Assembly: GCA_025060555.1 (NCBI GenBank)
Contig: JANXBC010000014.1
Coordinates: 1-21,964 of the forward strand
DNA: 21,964 bases
Reading direction: 5' to 3'
From: Candidatus Bipolaricaulota bacterium
GTDB taxonomy: Bacteria; Bipolaricaulota; Bipolaricaulia; Bipolaricaulales; Bipolaricaulaceae
Shown here: positions 7,007-14,920 of the stretch, one piece after another
How positions within the stretch are numbered: position 1 is the first letter of the stretch
Layout of the letters: each line of letters opens with the position of its first letter
Notes under the pieces: model-generated
Told to the model about the DNA's origin: nothing
Seen by the model: only the letters and a program-made list of their open reading frames with translations
Database searches by the model: none
Translations under genes and position numbers: made by a program

Positions 7007-7036
7007 TTGACCGCCCCCTAGCTCTCCCTCTACCAT
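7007..7036 (+). promoter_or_regulatory. Promoter of the BMP-family transporter operon
   Basis: TTGACC (7007-7012), an 18-bp spacer and TACCAT (7031-7036) predict a start near 7043. The resulting leader of about 44 nt contains AAGGAGG (7071-7077) 9 nt before the ATG, the strongest ribosome site in this part of the window and fitting for a highly made binding protein. Confidence 0.55.
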
Positions 7037-7086
7037 GTGCCAACCTCGGGCTTTGGCCCGACGTAAAGGCAAGGAGGGGAGTAGGT

Positions 7087-8241
7087 ATGAAAAAGTTGTG
7101 GCTAGTTCTTCTGGCGGCGCTTTTGGCTCTGCCAGCGTGGGCTGGGCGGGTGGCCCTCATCCTCGACGTGGGCGGCCGCGGTGACCTCTCCTTCAACGAC
7201 ATGGGATTTAAAGGTACGGAGGAGGCTTGTGCAGACTTTGGCTGGGAGATGGTGGAGATCCAGTCAGCTACCTCCGCTGATTATCTTCCCAACATCCGCA
7301 ACGCTGCGCGCACCGGAAAGTTCGATCTTATAATCTGCGTGGGCTTCCTCCTCGCAGATGCTCTGAATGAGGTCGCTCCAGAGTTTCCTAACCAGAAGTT
7401 CGCCATCATCGATGCGGTGGTGAGCCATCCAAATGTTCTTTCCATCGTGTTTGAGGAGCAGGAGGGCTCAGCTCTCGTGGGGGCCCTGGCTGGCATGCTC
7501 GCTGCCCAATATGGCTATCCTTACGTGGGAACAGTCCTTGGCATTGAAATCCCTGTCCTCTACCACTTCGAAGGCGGATACCGCTTCGGAATCGATTGGG
7601 GGCTGAAGAAGTACGCCGCGGTGACGGGCAAGGCTGCGGATGTAGGGCTCCTTTGGGTCTATACCGGGACTTTCTCGGACATCGCTAAAGGCAAGGCCGC
7701 CGCGGAAGCGCAGCTTGAGCAGGGTGCGGTGGCCGTATATAACGTGGCCGGCCCCTTGGGCATCGGCATTTTGGAGGCGGTCACAGCTAAATTGGCCAAG
7801 GAGGGACGCGAGGCAGGGCCTCCCTTCATGATCGGGGTGGATGCCAACCAGGACTGGATGGGCGATGGCAATAAAGTCGTGGCCTCCATGATGAAGCGCG
7901 TGGACGTGGGCTGCTACACAGCCATAAAGCTCGTGCAAGAGGGCACTTTCCAGGGCGGCGTCCTCTCCCTTGGCCTCAAGAACAAAGGCGTCGGGATCAG
8001 CCGCTACCAGGAACTGCTGGACTTCATCGACTTCGGCATCAAAGCTGGAGCCATCACTGAAGCCGATCGCGCGCGCATCATCGCCAATTGGCAAGCCATG
8101 AGGGCTGCCATCCCCGAGTGGATCTGGCAGGCCGTTGATGAGCTTGAAGCCAAGATCCTCTCCGGCGAGATCGTGGTGCCCAAGCCCGAGACGCGCGAGG
8201 AGATGCTCGCCGTGCGGGCCCAATACCCGCTCACCCGCTGA
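7087..8241 (+). CDS. BMP-family ABC transporter substrate-binding protein
   Basis: The 384-residue protein starts with a clear signal peptide (MKKLWLVLLAALLALPAWA, likely cleaved after AWA) and no lipobox Cys, so it should be a soluble periplasmic protein. The mature part opens with VALILDVGGRGDLSFNDMGFKG, the family's 'D.gg..DksFN...' nucleoside-contact region, and continues with DLIICVGFLLADALNEVAPEFPNQKFAIID and FEEQEGSALVGALAGM, all typical of the BMP/TmpC/PnrA family. Known members bind purine or other nucleosides. The next three genes supply the matching ATPase and permeases. The length is a little greater than typical members because of a C-terminal helical tail (about 325-384). Nucleoside specificity is inferred from the family. 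Confidence 0.93.
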   Translation: MKKLWLVLLAALLALPAWAGRVALILDVGGRGDLSFNDMGFKGTEEACADFGWEMVEIQSATSADYLPNIRNAARTGKFDLIICVGFLLADALNEVAPEFPNQKFAIIDAVVSHPNVLSIVFEEQEGSALVGALAGMLAAQYGYPYVGTVLGIEIPVLYHFEGGYRFGIDWGLKKYAAVTGKAADVGLLWVYTGTFSDIAKGKAAAEAQLEQGAVAVYNVAGPLGIGILEAVTAKLAKEGREAGPPFMIGVDANQDWMGDGNKVVASMMKRVDVGCYTAIKLVQEGTFQGGVLSLGLKNKGVGISRYQELLDFIDFGIKAGAITEADRARIIANWQAMRAAIPEWIWQAVDELEAKILSGEIVVPKPETREEMLAVRAQYPLTR

Positions 8242-8248
8242 GCATGTG

Positions 8249-8292
8249 GGGGCCTGAGATCCGGGTAAAGAAGGGTCTCAGGCCCCTTCTTT
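8249..8292 (+). terminator. Intrinsic terminator/attenuator after the BMP binding protein
   Basis: GGGGCCTGAGA (8249-8259) pairs perfectly with TCTCAGGCCCC (8276-8286) around a 16-nt loop, followed by TTCTTT. It begins 7 nt after the binding-protein stop. The ATPase start codon is 8 nt after the T-tract and no new promoter is evident, so partial termination probably lowers ATPase and permease output relative to binding protein. Confidence 0.8.
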
Positions 8293-8300
8293 AGACTACC

Positions 8301-9848
8301 GTGGCTACGTTTTTCTTGCGTGCAGAGGGATTAACCAAAATCTACCCCGACGGGACAGTAGCCTTAAGCGGGGTGGATCTCACGGTGGTTGCGGGGGAGG
8401 TCCTTGGGCTCCTTGGGGAGAATGGGGCCGGGAAAACCACCCTTACAAAGATCCTTTCCGGACTTCTCCCCCCTACTGCCGGCCGCCTCCGCACCCCCCA
8501 GGGCCCGGTGCGCTTTCACTCCCCAAAGGACGCGCTGCGCTTGGGCATCGGCATGGTCCATCAACACTTCGCTTTGGTGGACACCTTCAATGCCCTGGAG
8601 AACGTGGCGTTGGGGCTGGGTGGGGTGAGCTTTCCCGCGCTCCGCCGGAAGCTTGAGGAACTCATCGAGAAAACGGGGCTTCAAGTGCCCCTTGACGTGC
8701 CCGTGGAGAAACTCGCCGTGGGCGAGCGCCAGCGCGTGGAGATCCTTAAAGTCCTCGCGCGCGACGTGAACCTCCTCATCCTCGATGAGCCCACAAGCGT
8801 CCTTACCCCGGTAGAAACCGCCGATCTTTTCCGCTTCCTCCAAAACCTCCGCGAGCAGGGGAAAGCGGTGATCTTCATAACCCACAAACTCAAGGAAGCG
8901 TTGTCTATTACTGATCGCATCGTGGTTTTGCGGCGGGGCAAAGTGGCCGGTGAAGTGGAGACCAAGAACACCACCGCCGGCGAGCTTGCGCGGCTCATGG
9001 TAGGGACAGAAATAGAGCTCCGTGGCCGTCCAGTGGAACTCGCTGTGGAACATACTGTGCAGACTGGACTTTCTGCGGTGCGGACTGCGGAGCCGGTATT
9101 GGTCGTGAAAGACCTGCGGGTGCGATCTGACACTGGCGAACTCGCCGTGCGGGATCTTTCTTTCGCCGTTCACCCAGGGGAGATTTTTGGCATTGCCGGG
9201 GTGGAAGGGAATGGCCAGACCGAGCTTGTGGAGGCCATCTGTGGGCTTCGCCGTGTCGAGGCCGGGCGGATAATACTACGCGGGGAAAACGTGGTTGGGC
9301 GTTCCCCGCCCGAGCTTTATCGGCTTGGGTTGGCCCACATACCTGAGGACCGCTGGAAATATGGCCTGATTCTCTCCTTTACCGTAGCGGAGAACGCCAT
9401 CCTTGGGGTTCAACGCGAACGCGGCTTTCATTTGGCAGGAATGCTTCGGGCCCGGGCCGTACGGAATCACGCGGCAAAACTCATCCAAGAGTTCAACATC
9501 CAAACAGCAGGGCTTTCAGCTTCGGCCAAGAGCCTTTCCGGTGGAAATCAACAGAAGCTCATCGTTGGCCGGGAGCTCGCCAAAGACCCCGAAGTGATCG
9601 TGGCGGCTCAGCCCACCCGTGGCTTAGACATTGGAGCCGCCCAGTTCATCCGGGATTTGCTTCTGCGTCTCCGCGACGAAGGGCGGGCAATTCTCCTCGT
9701 TTCTGCTGATCTCGACGAGGTTTTGGCCCTTTCCGACCGTGTGGCCTTCATGTACGAAGGCACCTTCACCGGTGTAGCGCGGCCAGCTGAGCTCACCCCT
9801 GAGGAGATCGGCCTCCTCATGGGCGGCGTGAAAGCAGGGACAAAATGA
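8301..9848 (+). CDS. BMP/nucleoside-type ABC transporter ATPase with two nucleotide-binding domains
   Basis: This 515-residue ATPase is a tandem duplication as in RbsA and the NupO/YufO group. The first half has Walker A GENGAGKTT (39-47), the degenerate signature LAVGERQR and Walker B LLILDEPTSVLTP. The second half has a degenerate Walker A-like GVEGNGQTEL, signature LSGGNQQK and a Walker B region VIVAAQPTRGLD in which the catalytic Glu is Gln. That asymmetry is usual for this family, leaving one competent ATP site. The start is GTG at 8301 with no SD, directly after the terminator. The stop overlaps the next ATG by 4 bp. It energises import of the BMP-bound substrate at the inner membrane. 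Confidence 0.94.
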   Translation: MATFFLRAEGLTKIYPDGTVALSGVDLTVVAGEVLGLLGENGAGKTTLTKILSGLLPPTAGRLRTPQGPVRFHSPKDALRLGIGMVHQHFALVDTFNALENVALGLGGVSFPALRRKLEELIEKTGLQVPLDVPVEKLAVGERQRVEILKVLARDVNLLILDEPTSVLTPVETADLFRFLQNLREQGKAVIFITHKLKEALSITDRIVVLRRGKVAGEVETKNTTAGELARLMVGTEIELRGRPVELAVEHTVQTGLSAVRTAEPVLVVKDLRVRSDTGELAVRDLSFAVHPGEIFGIAGVEGNGQTELVEAICGLRRVEAGRIILRGENVVGRSPPELYRLGLAHIPEDRWKYGLILSFTVAENAILGVQRERGFHLAGMLRARAVRNHAAKLIQEFNIQTAGLSASAKSLSGGNQQKLIVGRELAKDPEVIVAAQPTRGLDIGAAQFIRDLLLRLRDEGRAILLVSADLDEVLALSDRVAFMYEGTFTGVARPAELTPEEIGLLMGGVKAGTK

Positions 9849-10903
9849 CCTGGACTTGGCGAGGATTGCGTCCGATTCTTGAATCCATTTTGGCCGGGAT
9901 AATTGGACTCGCCGCAGGGGCGCTCATCATGTGGGGTTGGGGATACGCCCCCTGGCCAGCGTACGTGGCGCTCTTCAAGGAGAGTTTCGGTAGCGGCTAC
10001 GGACTGGCCAGTGCCTTGGCCAACGCTACCCCTCTTATTCTTACCGCCCTGACATTTGCCATGGGCGCACGAGCTGGGCTTTTCATCATCGGCGCAGAGG
10101 GAATGATGTACATGGGAGCGATGGGAGCGATCGCCCTGAGCCTTTTACGTCTGCCCGCGGGGCTGCATACGTTGCTCGCCTTGCTTTGTGCCGCTGCGGC
10201 CGGGATCTTATGGGGGCTTGTTCCGGCTGTGCTTCGCGCCTTCCGCGGCGTTCATGAGGTCATCTCCACCATCATGTTCAACTGGCTCAGCCACTTCCTC
10301 GCCTTTTACCTCGTGGCCAATGTCCTTGTTGATCCGGTCCGGGCGGAAAAGACGTTGTCGGTAGCCAAAACCAGCCGCCTGCCCCTCCTTATGCGCGGGA
10401 CGGACCTCTCGTTGGGGATGGTGGTGGCGGCGGGATTAGCTTTTTTGGCTTATGTATTCCTTTGGCACACCGTAGCGGGCTATGAGATCCGAGCCGCGGG
10501 GGCCAATCCCCATGCTGCTCGTTATGGTGGGGTTTCCCCCCAGAAAACAGTGCTCTTGGTCTTTGCGTTGGGTGGGGCCATGGCGGGGTTAGCGGGGGCC
10601 GTGGAGGTCATGGGCCGGCCTCCGACCTACGCAGTGTACAGCGGCCTCACCAACATTTCTGGGTTTGGCTTCGATGGGATCGGCGTGGCCATGATCGGCC
10701 GCATCCATCCCTTGGGCATCATCCCGGCCGCCATCTTCTACGGGGGGTTGCAGGCGGGGGCCCGACTCATGCAGATGGAGGCGGGCGTTCCCTTCGAGAT
10801 GGTCCGGGCTGTGCAGGGCGTCATTGTCTTAGCGTTGGCTCTACCTGAACTCACCCGGATCTTCCGCGTCTTTCGCCAGCGCCGAAAAGGGGGAGAGGCA
10901 TGA
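9845..10903 (+). CDS. BMP-type ABC transporter permease, first subunit
   Basis: The 352-residue protein is polytopic, with a long first helix (LESILAGIIGLAAGALIMWGWG) and further hydrophobic segments to about residue 335. Segments such as GARAGLFIIGAEGMMYMGAMGAI, FRGVHEVISTIMFNWLSHFLA and RAAGANPHAARYGGVSPQKT match the BPD_transp_2 permeases of RbsC/NupP type; the last is the cytoplasmic coupling region. The ATG overlaps the ATPase stop (ATGA). It forms the membrane channel with the next gene product. The start after the ATPase is translationally coupled, with only a short AGGGA ribosome site. Confidence 0.92.
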   Translation: MTWTWRGLRPILESILAGIIGLAAGALIMWGWGYAPWPAYVALFKESFGSGYGLASALANATPLILTALTFAMGARAGLFIIGAEGMMYMGAMGAIALSLLRLPAGLHTLLALLCAAAAGILWGLVPAVLRAFRGVHEVISTIMFNWLSHFLAFYLVANVLVDPVRAEKTLSVAKTSRLPLLMRGTDLSLGMVVAAGLAFLAYVFLWHTVAGYEIRAAGANPHAARYGGVSPQKTVLLVFALGGAMAGLAGAVEVMGRPPTYAVYSGLTNISGFGFDGIGVAMIGRIHPLGIIPAAIFYGGLQAGARLMQMEAGVPFEMVRAVQGVIVLALALPELTRIFRVFRQRRKGGEA

Positions 10904-11799
10904 ACTGGGCATACTTTTGGAGTCTGTTCTCTATTTCCCTTCACGCCATGGTTCCCATCACCCTCACCGCCGTGGGAGAAGTGATCGGCGAATCCGCAGG
11001 CCTGTTCAATATTGGTCTAGAGGGGATCCTCCTTCTTTCCGCGTTCACTGGGACCTTGGGTGCACGTGCTGGCGGCCCCATTTTTGGTCTCCTTGCGGGC
11101 CTCGTCTCCGGATTTGGGATCGGGCTTGTCTTCGGGCTCATCTGCGCGTATTGGAAGGGGAGCCAAATGATCGCGGGGGTGGGGATAAACCTGTTCGCCC
11201 TCGGTTTTGTGGCCTTCGGCCTCCAGGTGTTGGGTTCCCCCGGTTTCTACACTGTTCCCAGGGCTGTGCAACTCCCCCCCATCCGCACTGCCGTTGGTGC
11301 CTTCTCCCCCTTAATACTCGTGGCCCTTTTGCTGCCCTTTTTCGTGCATTGGTTCTTGAACCACACACGGATGGGCCTGCAGGTCAAAGCGGTGGGGGAG
11401 AACCCTGAGGCGGCCGACGTCGCCGGGATCCCCGTGGAACTGACCCAGCTTTTGGCCACCGCTGTGGGCGCGGCTTTTGCCGGGCTGGCGGGAGCGTATA
11501 TGTCGGTATCCTGGCTTGGCTCGGTGACGAAGGAAATATCCGCAGGAAGAGGGTTCATCGCCCTGGCCACCGTGGTCTTCTCCGGGCTCCGCCCGCTCCT
11601 CGCATTGGCCGGGGGCCTCATTTTCGGGTTCTTCGAGTCGCTCGCCACCTGGATCCAGTCCCTGCCAGGAGTGAAGGAAGCCGTGCCCTGGCAATTCATT
11701 GCCATGATCCCTTACCTGGCCACGTTGTTCGTCGTGGCGGGGATCATCGGCCGCGTGCGCTTCCCCAAAGCCCTCGGGGTTCCCTATCGCCGAGAGTAG
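10900..11799 (+). CDS. BMP-type ABC transporter permease, second subunit
   Basis: This 299-residue protein is the NupQ-like partner permease. It carries the paired motifs GEVIGESAGLFNIGLEGILLL and RMGLQVKAVGENPEAADVAGIPV (coupling region), plus ISAGRGFIALATVVFSGLRPLLA, all characteristic of BPD_transp_2 subunits of nucleoside-type importers. It is shorter than the first permease, as is usual. The ATG overlaps the preceding stop by 4 bp and follows a purine-rich GGGGGAG site. The TAG stop (11797-11799) lies inside the inverted repeat in front of the next operon. Confidence 0.92.
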   Translation: MNWAYFWSLFSISLHAMVPITLTAVGEVIGESAGLFNIGLEGILLLSAFTGTLGARAGGPIFGLLAGLVSGFGIGLVFGLICAYWKGSQMIAGVGINLFALGFVAFGLQVLGSPGFYTVPRAVQLPPIRTAVGAFSPLILVALLLPFFVHWFLNHTRMGLQVKAVGENPEAADVAGIPVELTQLLATAVGAAFAGLAGAYMSVSWLGSVTKEISAGRGFIALATVVFSGLRPLLALAGGLIFGFFESLATWIQSLPGVKEAVPWQFIAMIPYLATLFVVAGIIGRVRFPKALGVPYRRE

Positions 11800-11826
11800 C
11801 TTGGGCCTTTTGCGCCAAGCTATAAT
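11797..11826 (+). promoter_or_regulatory. Promoter and candidate operator of the phosphonate-type transporter operon
   Basis: A perfect -10 box TATAAT lies at 11821-11826, predicting a start near 11833. No good -35 box sits 16-18 bp upstream; TTGGGC is only 14 bp away. An inverted repeat TAGCTTGG (11797-11804) and CCAAGCTA (11815-11822) overlaps the first bases of the -10 box. A regulator bound there could repress or activate. The downstream SD AAGGAGG (11833-11839) is 7 nt from the GTG start. Confidence 0.55.
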
Positions 11827-11846
11827 GGCGGTAAGGAGGTGGTTAG

Positions 11847-12875
11847 GTGAAACGAGTTATTGCGGCGATTTGTGGGTTGGCCGTGTTGGGGGTCATGGGC
11901 TTCTCCCAGGCGTTGGGTACCCCGGAACGCCCGATCACCATGCTTTTCGTGCCTTCCGTAAAGGTGGATGTCATCCAGGAGGTGGGGCCGAAGATCGCTG
12001 AAGCCCTCTCCAAGATGACGGGGCTTGTGATCAAGCCCGTGATCGCTGCGGATTACGCGGCGTTCATCGAGGCTATGATCACTGCGGAAGGCGATATGTT
12101 CGGCGTCCCCACAACTGACCAGTACTGCCAAATCACGAAAGCCAATCCTGGCGTGCACGCAAGGCTCGCCGCGGTCCGGGCAGGTTATCCCTACTATTTC
12201 GCGAGCATTTACGCCCTGCGGGAGAAGGGATACAAGTCCGTGTACGACCTCCAGGGGAAGGTGTGGGCTTTTGCCAGCACCCGCTCCACTTCCGGCTACG
12301 TCATCCCCAAGAAGTATTTCAATCAGCTTGGCCTAAGCTTCGCGGAGGAGAAAGCGGTGGGGACGCACGCAAACGCCCTGATTGCCGTGCTTGAGGGCCA
12401 AGCCGATTTCTGCACGGGCTATGGTTCGCCGCCGCTTCCTCCGGACACCATCGCCGAGGCCCTCAAAGCCGCGGGCTGGCGCTGGGAGTATGGCATGGAT
12501 CCGGAGCTGTGGTTGTGGGATCGCTGGAACAACAACCTCTACCCGGAGGGGATCCGCGGGTACTGCCGGGATCTCCGCTATGCCATCGCCACGGAAGTGA
12601 AGGTCTATGGGGATATCTGGGAGTTGGTGAAGAAAGTGGGGATTGTGGGTGTGGTTGGTCCCATGCCCAACGACTGCATTGCTTTCGCCGCTGGCTTCCC
12701 CAAGGAGCTTGAGGATGCTATCGTAGAGGCCATAAAGACCCACATCCGCTCCCCTGAGGGTTATGCCCTTTGGTCGCGGCCGGGGTTCTACGAGTGGTAC
12801 GATGTGGCGGAGATCGATGACTCCTTCTACGATTCCTATCGCATGCTCGCGGGCTATCCCATTCCCCCGCGGTGA
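11847..12875 (+). CDS. phnD: PhnD-like phosphonate/oxyanion-type ABC substrate-binding protein
   Basis: The 342-residue protein has a signal peptide (about 1-22, no lipobox) and a mature start PERPITMLFVPS typical of PhnD/PtxB/PstS2-like proteins. The family's ligand motif STSGY (147-151) and a following His174 in GTHANALIAVLEGQADF correspond to residues that hold the phosphonate group in characterised PhnD. The C-terminal lobe contains the unusual WLWDRWNNNLYPEG segment. The start is GTG at 11847, chosen because AAGGAGG is 7 nt upstream. The substrate could be a phosphonate, phosphite, or another phosphate-containing small molecule; no phosphonate-catabolic gene lies in the window. Confidence 0.88.
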   Translation: MKRVIAAICGLAVLGVMGFSQALGTPERPITMLFVPSVKVDVIQEVGPKIAEALSKMTGLVIKPVIAADYAAFIEAMITAEGDMFGVPTTDQYCQITKANPGVHARLAAVRAGYPYYFASIYALREKGYKSVYDLQGKVWAFASTRSTSGYVIPKKYFNQLGLSFAEEKAVGTHANALIAVLEGQADFCTGYGSPPLPPDTIAEALKAAGWRWEYGMDPELWLWDRWNNNLYPEGIRGYCRDLRYAIATEVKVYGDIWELVKKVGIVGVVGPMPNDCIAFAAGFPKELEDAIVEAIKTHIRSPEGYALWSRPGFYEWYDVAEIDDSFYDSYRMLAGYPIPPR

Positions 12876-12887
12876 GGGAGGGTAGAG

Positions 12888-12918
12888 GAGGGGGGAGCTG
12901 AGCTCCCCCCTCTTTTTT
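12888..12918 (+). terminator. Strong intrinsic terminator/attenuator after phnD-like gene
   Basis: GAGGGGGGAGC (12888-12898) pairs perfectly with GCTCCCCCCTC (12902-12912) around the 3-nt loop TGA, followed by six T residues. The ATPase ATG is only 2 nt after the last T. Read-through must supply the downstream genes unless a promoter was missed, mirroring the arrangement in the upstream BMP operon. Confidence 0.88.
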
Positions 12919-12920
12919 CC

Positions 12921-13688
12921 ATGGCCCATCTCGTCGTGGAACACTTGACCAAGGTTTACGAGCGCGGCAAAGTCCGCGCCCTCTCCGACGTGAGCTTTTC
13001 CCTGGAAAAAGGGGCGTTTTTGGTGTTGATCGGCCTTTCTGGTTCTGGAAAATCTACGCTACTTCGGTGCATAAACCGCCTGGTGGAGCCCACCTCTGGT
13101 AAAGTTTTCCTCAACGGTCTAGAACTCACGAAGCTTTCCCCCCGCGCCATGCGCAGGGTGCGGCGCCGCATCGGCATGGTCTTCCAGCAGTTCAACCTGG
13201 TGAAGCGGGCTACAGTCCTGCAGAACGTCCTCGCCGGCCGCCTGGGTTATAACCCGACTTTGCCCACGCTTCTTGGCCACTTCTCCAAGGAGGATCTACG
13301 GCGAGCGAAGGAGTGTCTGGAGCGAGTGGGATTGTTGGACAAGATCTATGTGCGCGCAGATCAGCTTTCTGGTGGGCAGCAGCAGCGCGTGGGCATCGCC
13401 CGCGCCCTCATGCAGGAGCCAGAACTGCTCCTTGCCGATGAGCCGGTGTCCGCCTTGGACCCCGCTACCTCCCACTCCGTGATGCAGTATATCGAGCAGA
13501 TCAACAAAGAAGATGGGGTCACGGTTATTGCAAGCCTCCACTTCCTATCCCTGGCTCGCCGCTACGGACAGCGCATCATTGCCCTCCGCGCCGGGGAAAT
13601 TGTGTTCGATGGCCTTCCTGAGGTCATCGATGATCAGAAATTCAAAGAGATCTACGGGGAAGAGGCCGAGGAAGTGGAGGTCCGGTGA
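12921..13688 (+). CDS. phnC: PhnC-like phosphonate-type ABC transporter ATPase
   Basis: This 255-residue single-domain ATPase has Walker A GLSGSGKST (38-46), a Q-loop VFQQFN (88-92), signature LSGGQQQR (149-156), Walker B LLLADEP (about 169-175), the D-loop SALD and the switch His207. The Q-loop followed by NLVKRATVLQNVLAGRLG is typical of PhnC. Length is normal for the family. The ATG sits 2 nt beyond the terminator T-tract with no SD, so translation may depend on read-through or leaderless initiation. The TGA overlaps the GTG of the first permease. Confidence 0.93.
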   Translation: MAHLVVEHLTKVYERGKVRALSDVSFSLEKGAFLVLIGLSGSGKSTLLRCINRLVEPTSGKVFLNGLELTKLSPRAMRRVRRRIGMVFQQFNLVKRATVLQNVLAGRLGYNPTLPTLLGHFSKEDLRRAKECLERVGLLDKIYVRADQLSGGQQQRVGIARALMQEPELLLADEPVSALDPATSHSVMQYIEQINKEDGVTVIASLHFLSLARRYGQRIIALRAGEIVFDGLPEVIDDQKFKEIYGEEAEEVEVR

Positions 13689-14917
13689 AGTTTCTGCGCG
13701 CAAGGATCCTCTCGTGCCTCACCGATCTCCTTGTTTGGGCCTACCTTCTTTATGGCGGATTCACACTCTATTACTTGGCCGCTCTTTGGAGTCCCTGGCG
13801 GCCTGAGGAGAAGCTGGTTTTGCCCGCCTTATCCCCATGGGGATGGGCGGTGGTAGTTGTGGGCATCGTTGAGGTCACGCTCCTCACGCGCGCTTTTGGG
13901 CCCAGTCTGGGTCAGCGCGCCCTGGGCGTGCATCTTGTGGGAGAGAACGGGACACAGCCCACACTTGGCCAGCGCCTCGCTTATTTTGGTTTTCTTCACC
14001 TGGAAATCCTCTCCCTGGGGCTTGGGGTATGGATCGATCCGGAAAACCCTTGGCACGAGCGCTGGGCCGGCTTGCGCTTGGCGCCGCTGCCCACACCGGA
14101 AAGCGGTGTTCGACGTCCTCCCTGGTACCGTACCTTCTATGGGGTTACGGCACTACTTGTGATTGGGGTGACCCTCGCCGTGGGCTGGCGGCTCACCGAG
14201 GTGGACCTGCAAAAGCTGGTTCGCTCCGCTTCAAAATCTATGCGCATTTGGCGTGGCTTAGTCAATCCCGATTTTTCCTACCTTATTCAGCCAGACCCTC
14301 GTATTAAGCTTTCCTTTATCGATGGCTTGGTTCGCTCCCTTTACATGGCCCTCTTGGCCACAGTGGCGGGGATCATTGTGGCCTTTCCTTTGAGCTTCAT
14401 GGGGGCGCGAAATATTGCGGCTCGTAGCCCAATAGGATGGGCGATCTACGGTTTTGTGCGGGGCTTTTTCAATGTGTTCCGCGCGGTGGAAGCCATCTTT
14501 TGGGCGGCCATCTTCGCGATTTGGGTGGGTTTCAACGAGTTTGCCGGAAGCTTAGCGTTGTTCATTCACACCGTGGCCGCCTTGGGCAAACTTTTTTCCG
14601 AACAGGTAGAACACATCGATCCTGGTCCGGTGGAAGCGGTTACAGCCACCGGCGCAAATCTCCTCCAGGTGGTGCGCTATGCCGTGGTTCCCCAGGTCGT
14701 TCCCCAATTTTTGGCCTTCTCCCTGTACCGCTGGGACATCAACCTGCGCATGGCCACGGTGATCGCCCTTGTGGGCGGAGGTGGGATCGGCCGCCTCCTT
14801 TTTGAGTACAAGAACGATCTGCAGTGGTCGCTTGTGGGCGGCGTGATCATCCTGTTCATGGTCACCGTGTGGATCATGGATTACGTCTCCGGTTGGGTGC
14901 GGGAAAAGATCGTCTGA
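13685..14917 (+). CDS. phnE: RDD-PhnE fusion permease, first subunit
   Basis: The 410-residue protein is about 130 residues longer than a usual PhnE. The N-terminal part (about 1-130) has two or three membrane segments and the stretch SLGQRALGVHLVGENGTQPTLGQ, resembling the RDD-family membrane domain. After the linker PPWYRTFYG, residues 150-410 are a PhnE permease with the cytoplasmic EAA-type coupling loop (EHIDPGPVEAVTATGANLLQVVRYAVVPQ, about 315-345) and the end motif RWDINLRMATVIALVGGGGIG. The start is GTG overlapping the phnC stop, with a GGAGG site nearby. No internal frame break is seen, so the fusion is native rather than a misread start. The role of the RDD part is unknown. Confidence 0.88.
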   Translation: MKFLRARILSCLTDLLVWAYLLYGGFTLYYLAALWSPWRPEEKLVLPALSPWGWAVVVVGIVEVTLLTRAFGPSLGQRALGVHLVGENGTQPTLGQRLAYFGFLHLEILSLGLGVWIDPENPWHERWAGLRLAPLPTPESGVRRPPWYRTFYGVTALLVIGVTLAVGWRLTEVDLQKLVRSASKSMRIWRGLVNPDFSYLIQPDPRIKLSFIDGLVRSLYMALLATVAGIIVAFPLSFMGARNIAARSPIGWAIYGFVRGFFNVFRAVEAIFWAAIFAIWVGFNEFAGSLALFIHTVAALGKLFSEQVEHIDPGPVEAVTATGANLLQVVRYAVVPQVVPQFLAFSLYRWDINLRMATVIALVGGGGIGRLLFEYKNDLQWSLVGGVIILFMVTVWIMDYVSGWVREKIV

Positions 14918-14920
14918 GCC

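Larger units (their letters stand above)
6740..7086. other. 347-bp intergenic region between response regulator and BMP operon
   Basis: No convincing protein-coding frame is present on either strand. The region holds a cloverleaf-like fold (6831-6936), a long GC hairpin without a T-tract (6967-6995), a promoter (7007-7036) and a strong SD AAGGAGG (7071-7077). Just after the regulator stop, GGAC-TAAC-GTCC followed by TTTTT could be a weak terminator, but its stem is only 4 bp. Confidence 0.7.

Noticed and set aside
6786..7202. A 138-residue minus-strand frame across the intergenic region into the BMP gene
   Set aside because: It is Arg/Pro/Gly-rich low-complexity sequence expected from GC-rich noncoding DNA, and it overlaps the BMP promoter, SD and signal peptide.
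7468..8223. A 251-residue open frame on the minus strand opposite the BMP binding protein
   Set aside because: It is a codon-bias shadow: the plus strand encodes a clear BMP-family protein with signal peptide, promoter and SD.
8364..9173. A 269-residue open frame on the minus strand opposite the tandem ATPase
   Set aside because: It has no family motif and overlaps the conserved Walker A to signature region of a real gene.
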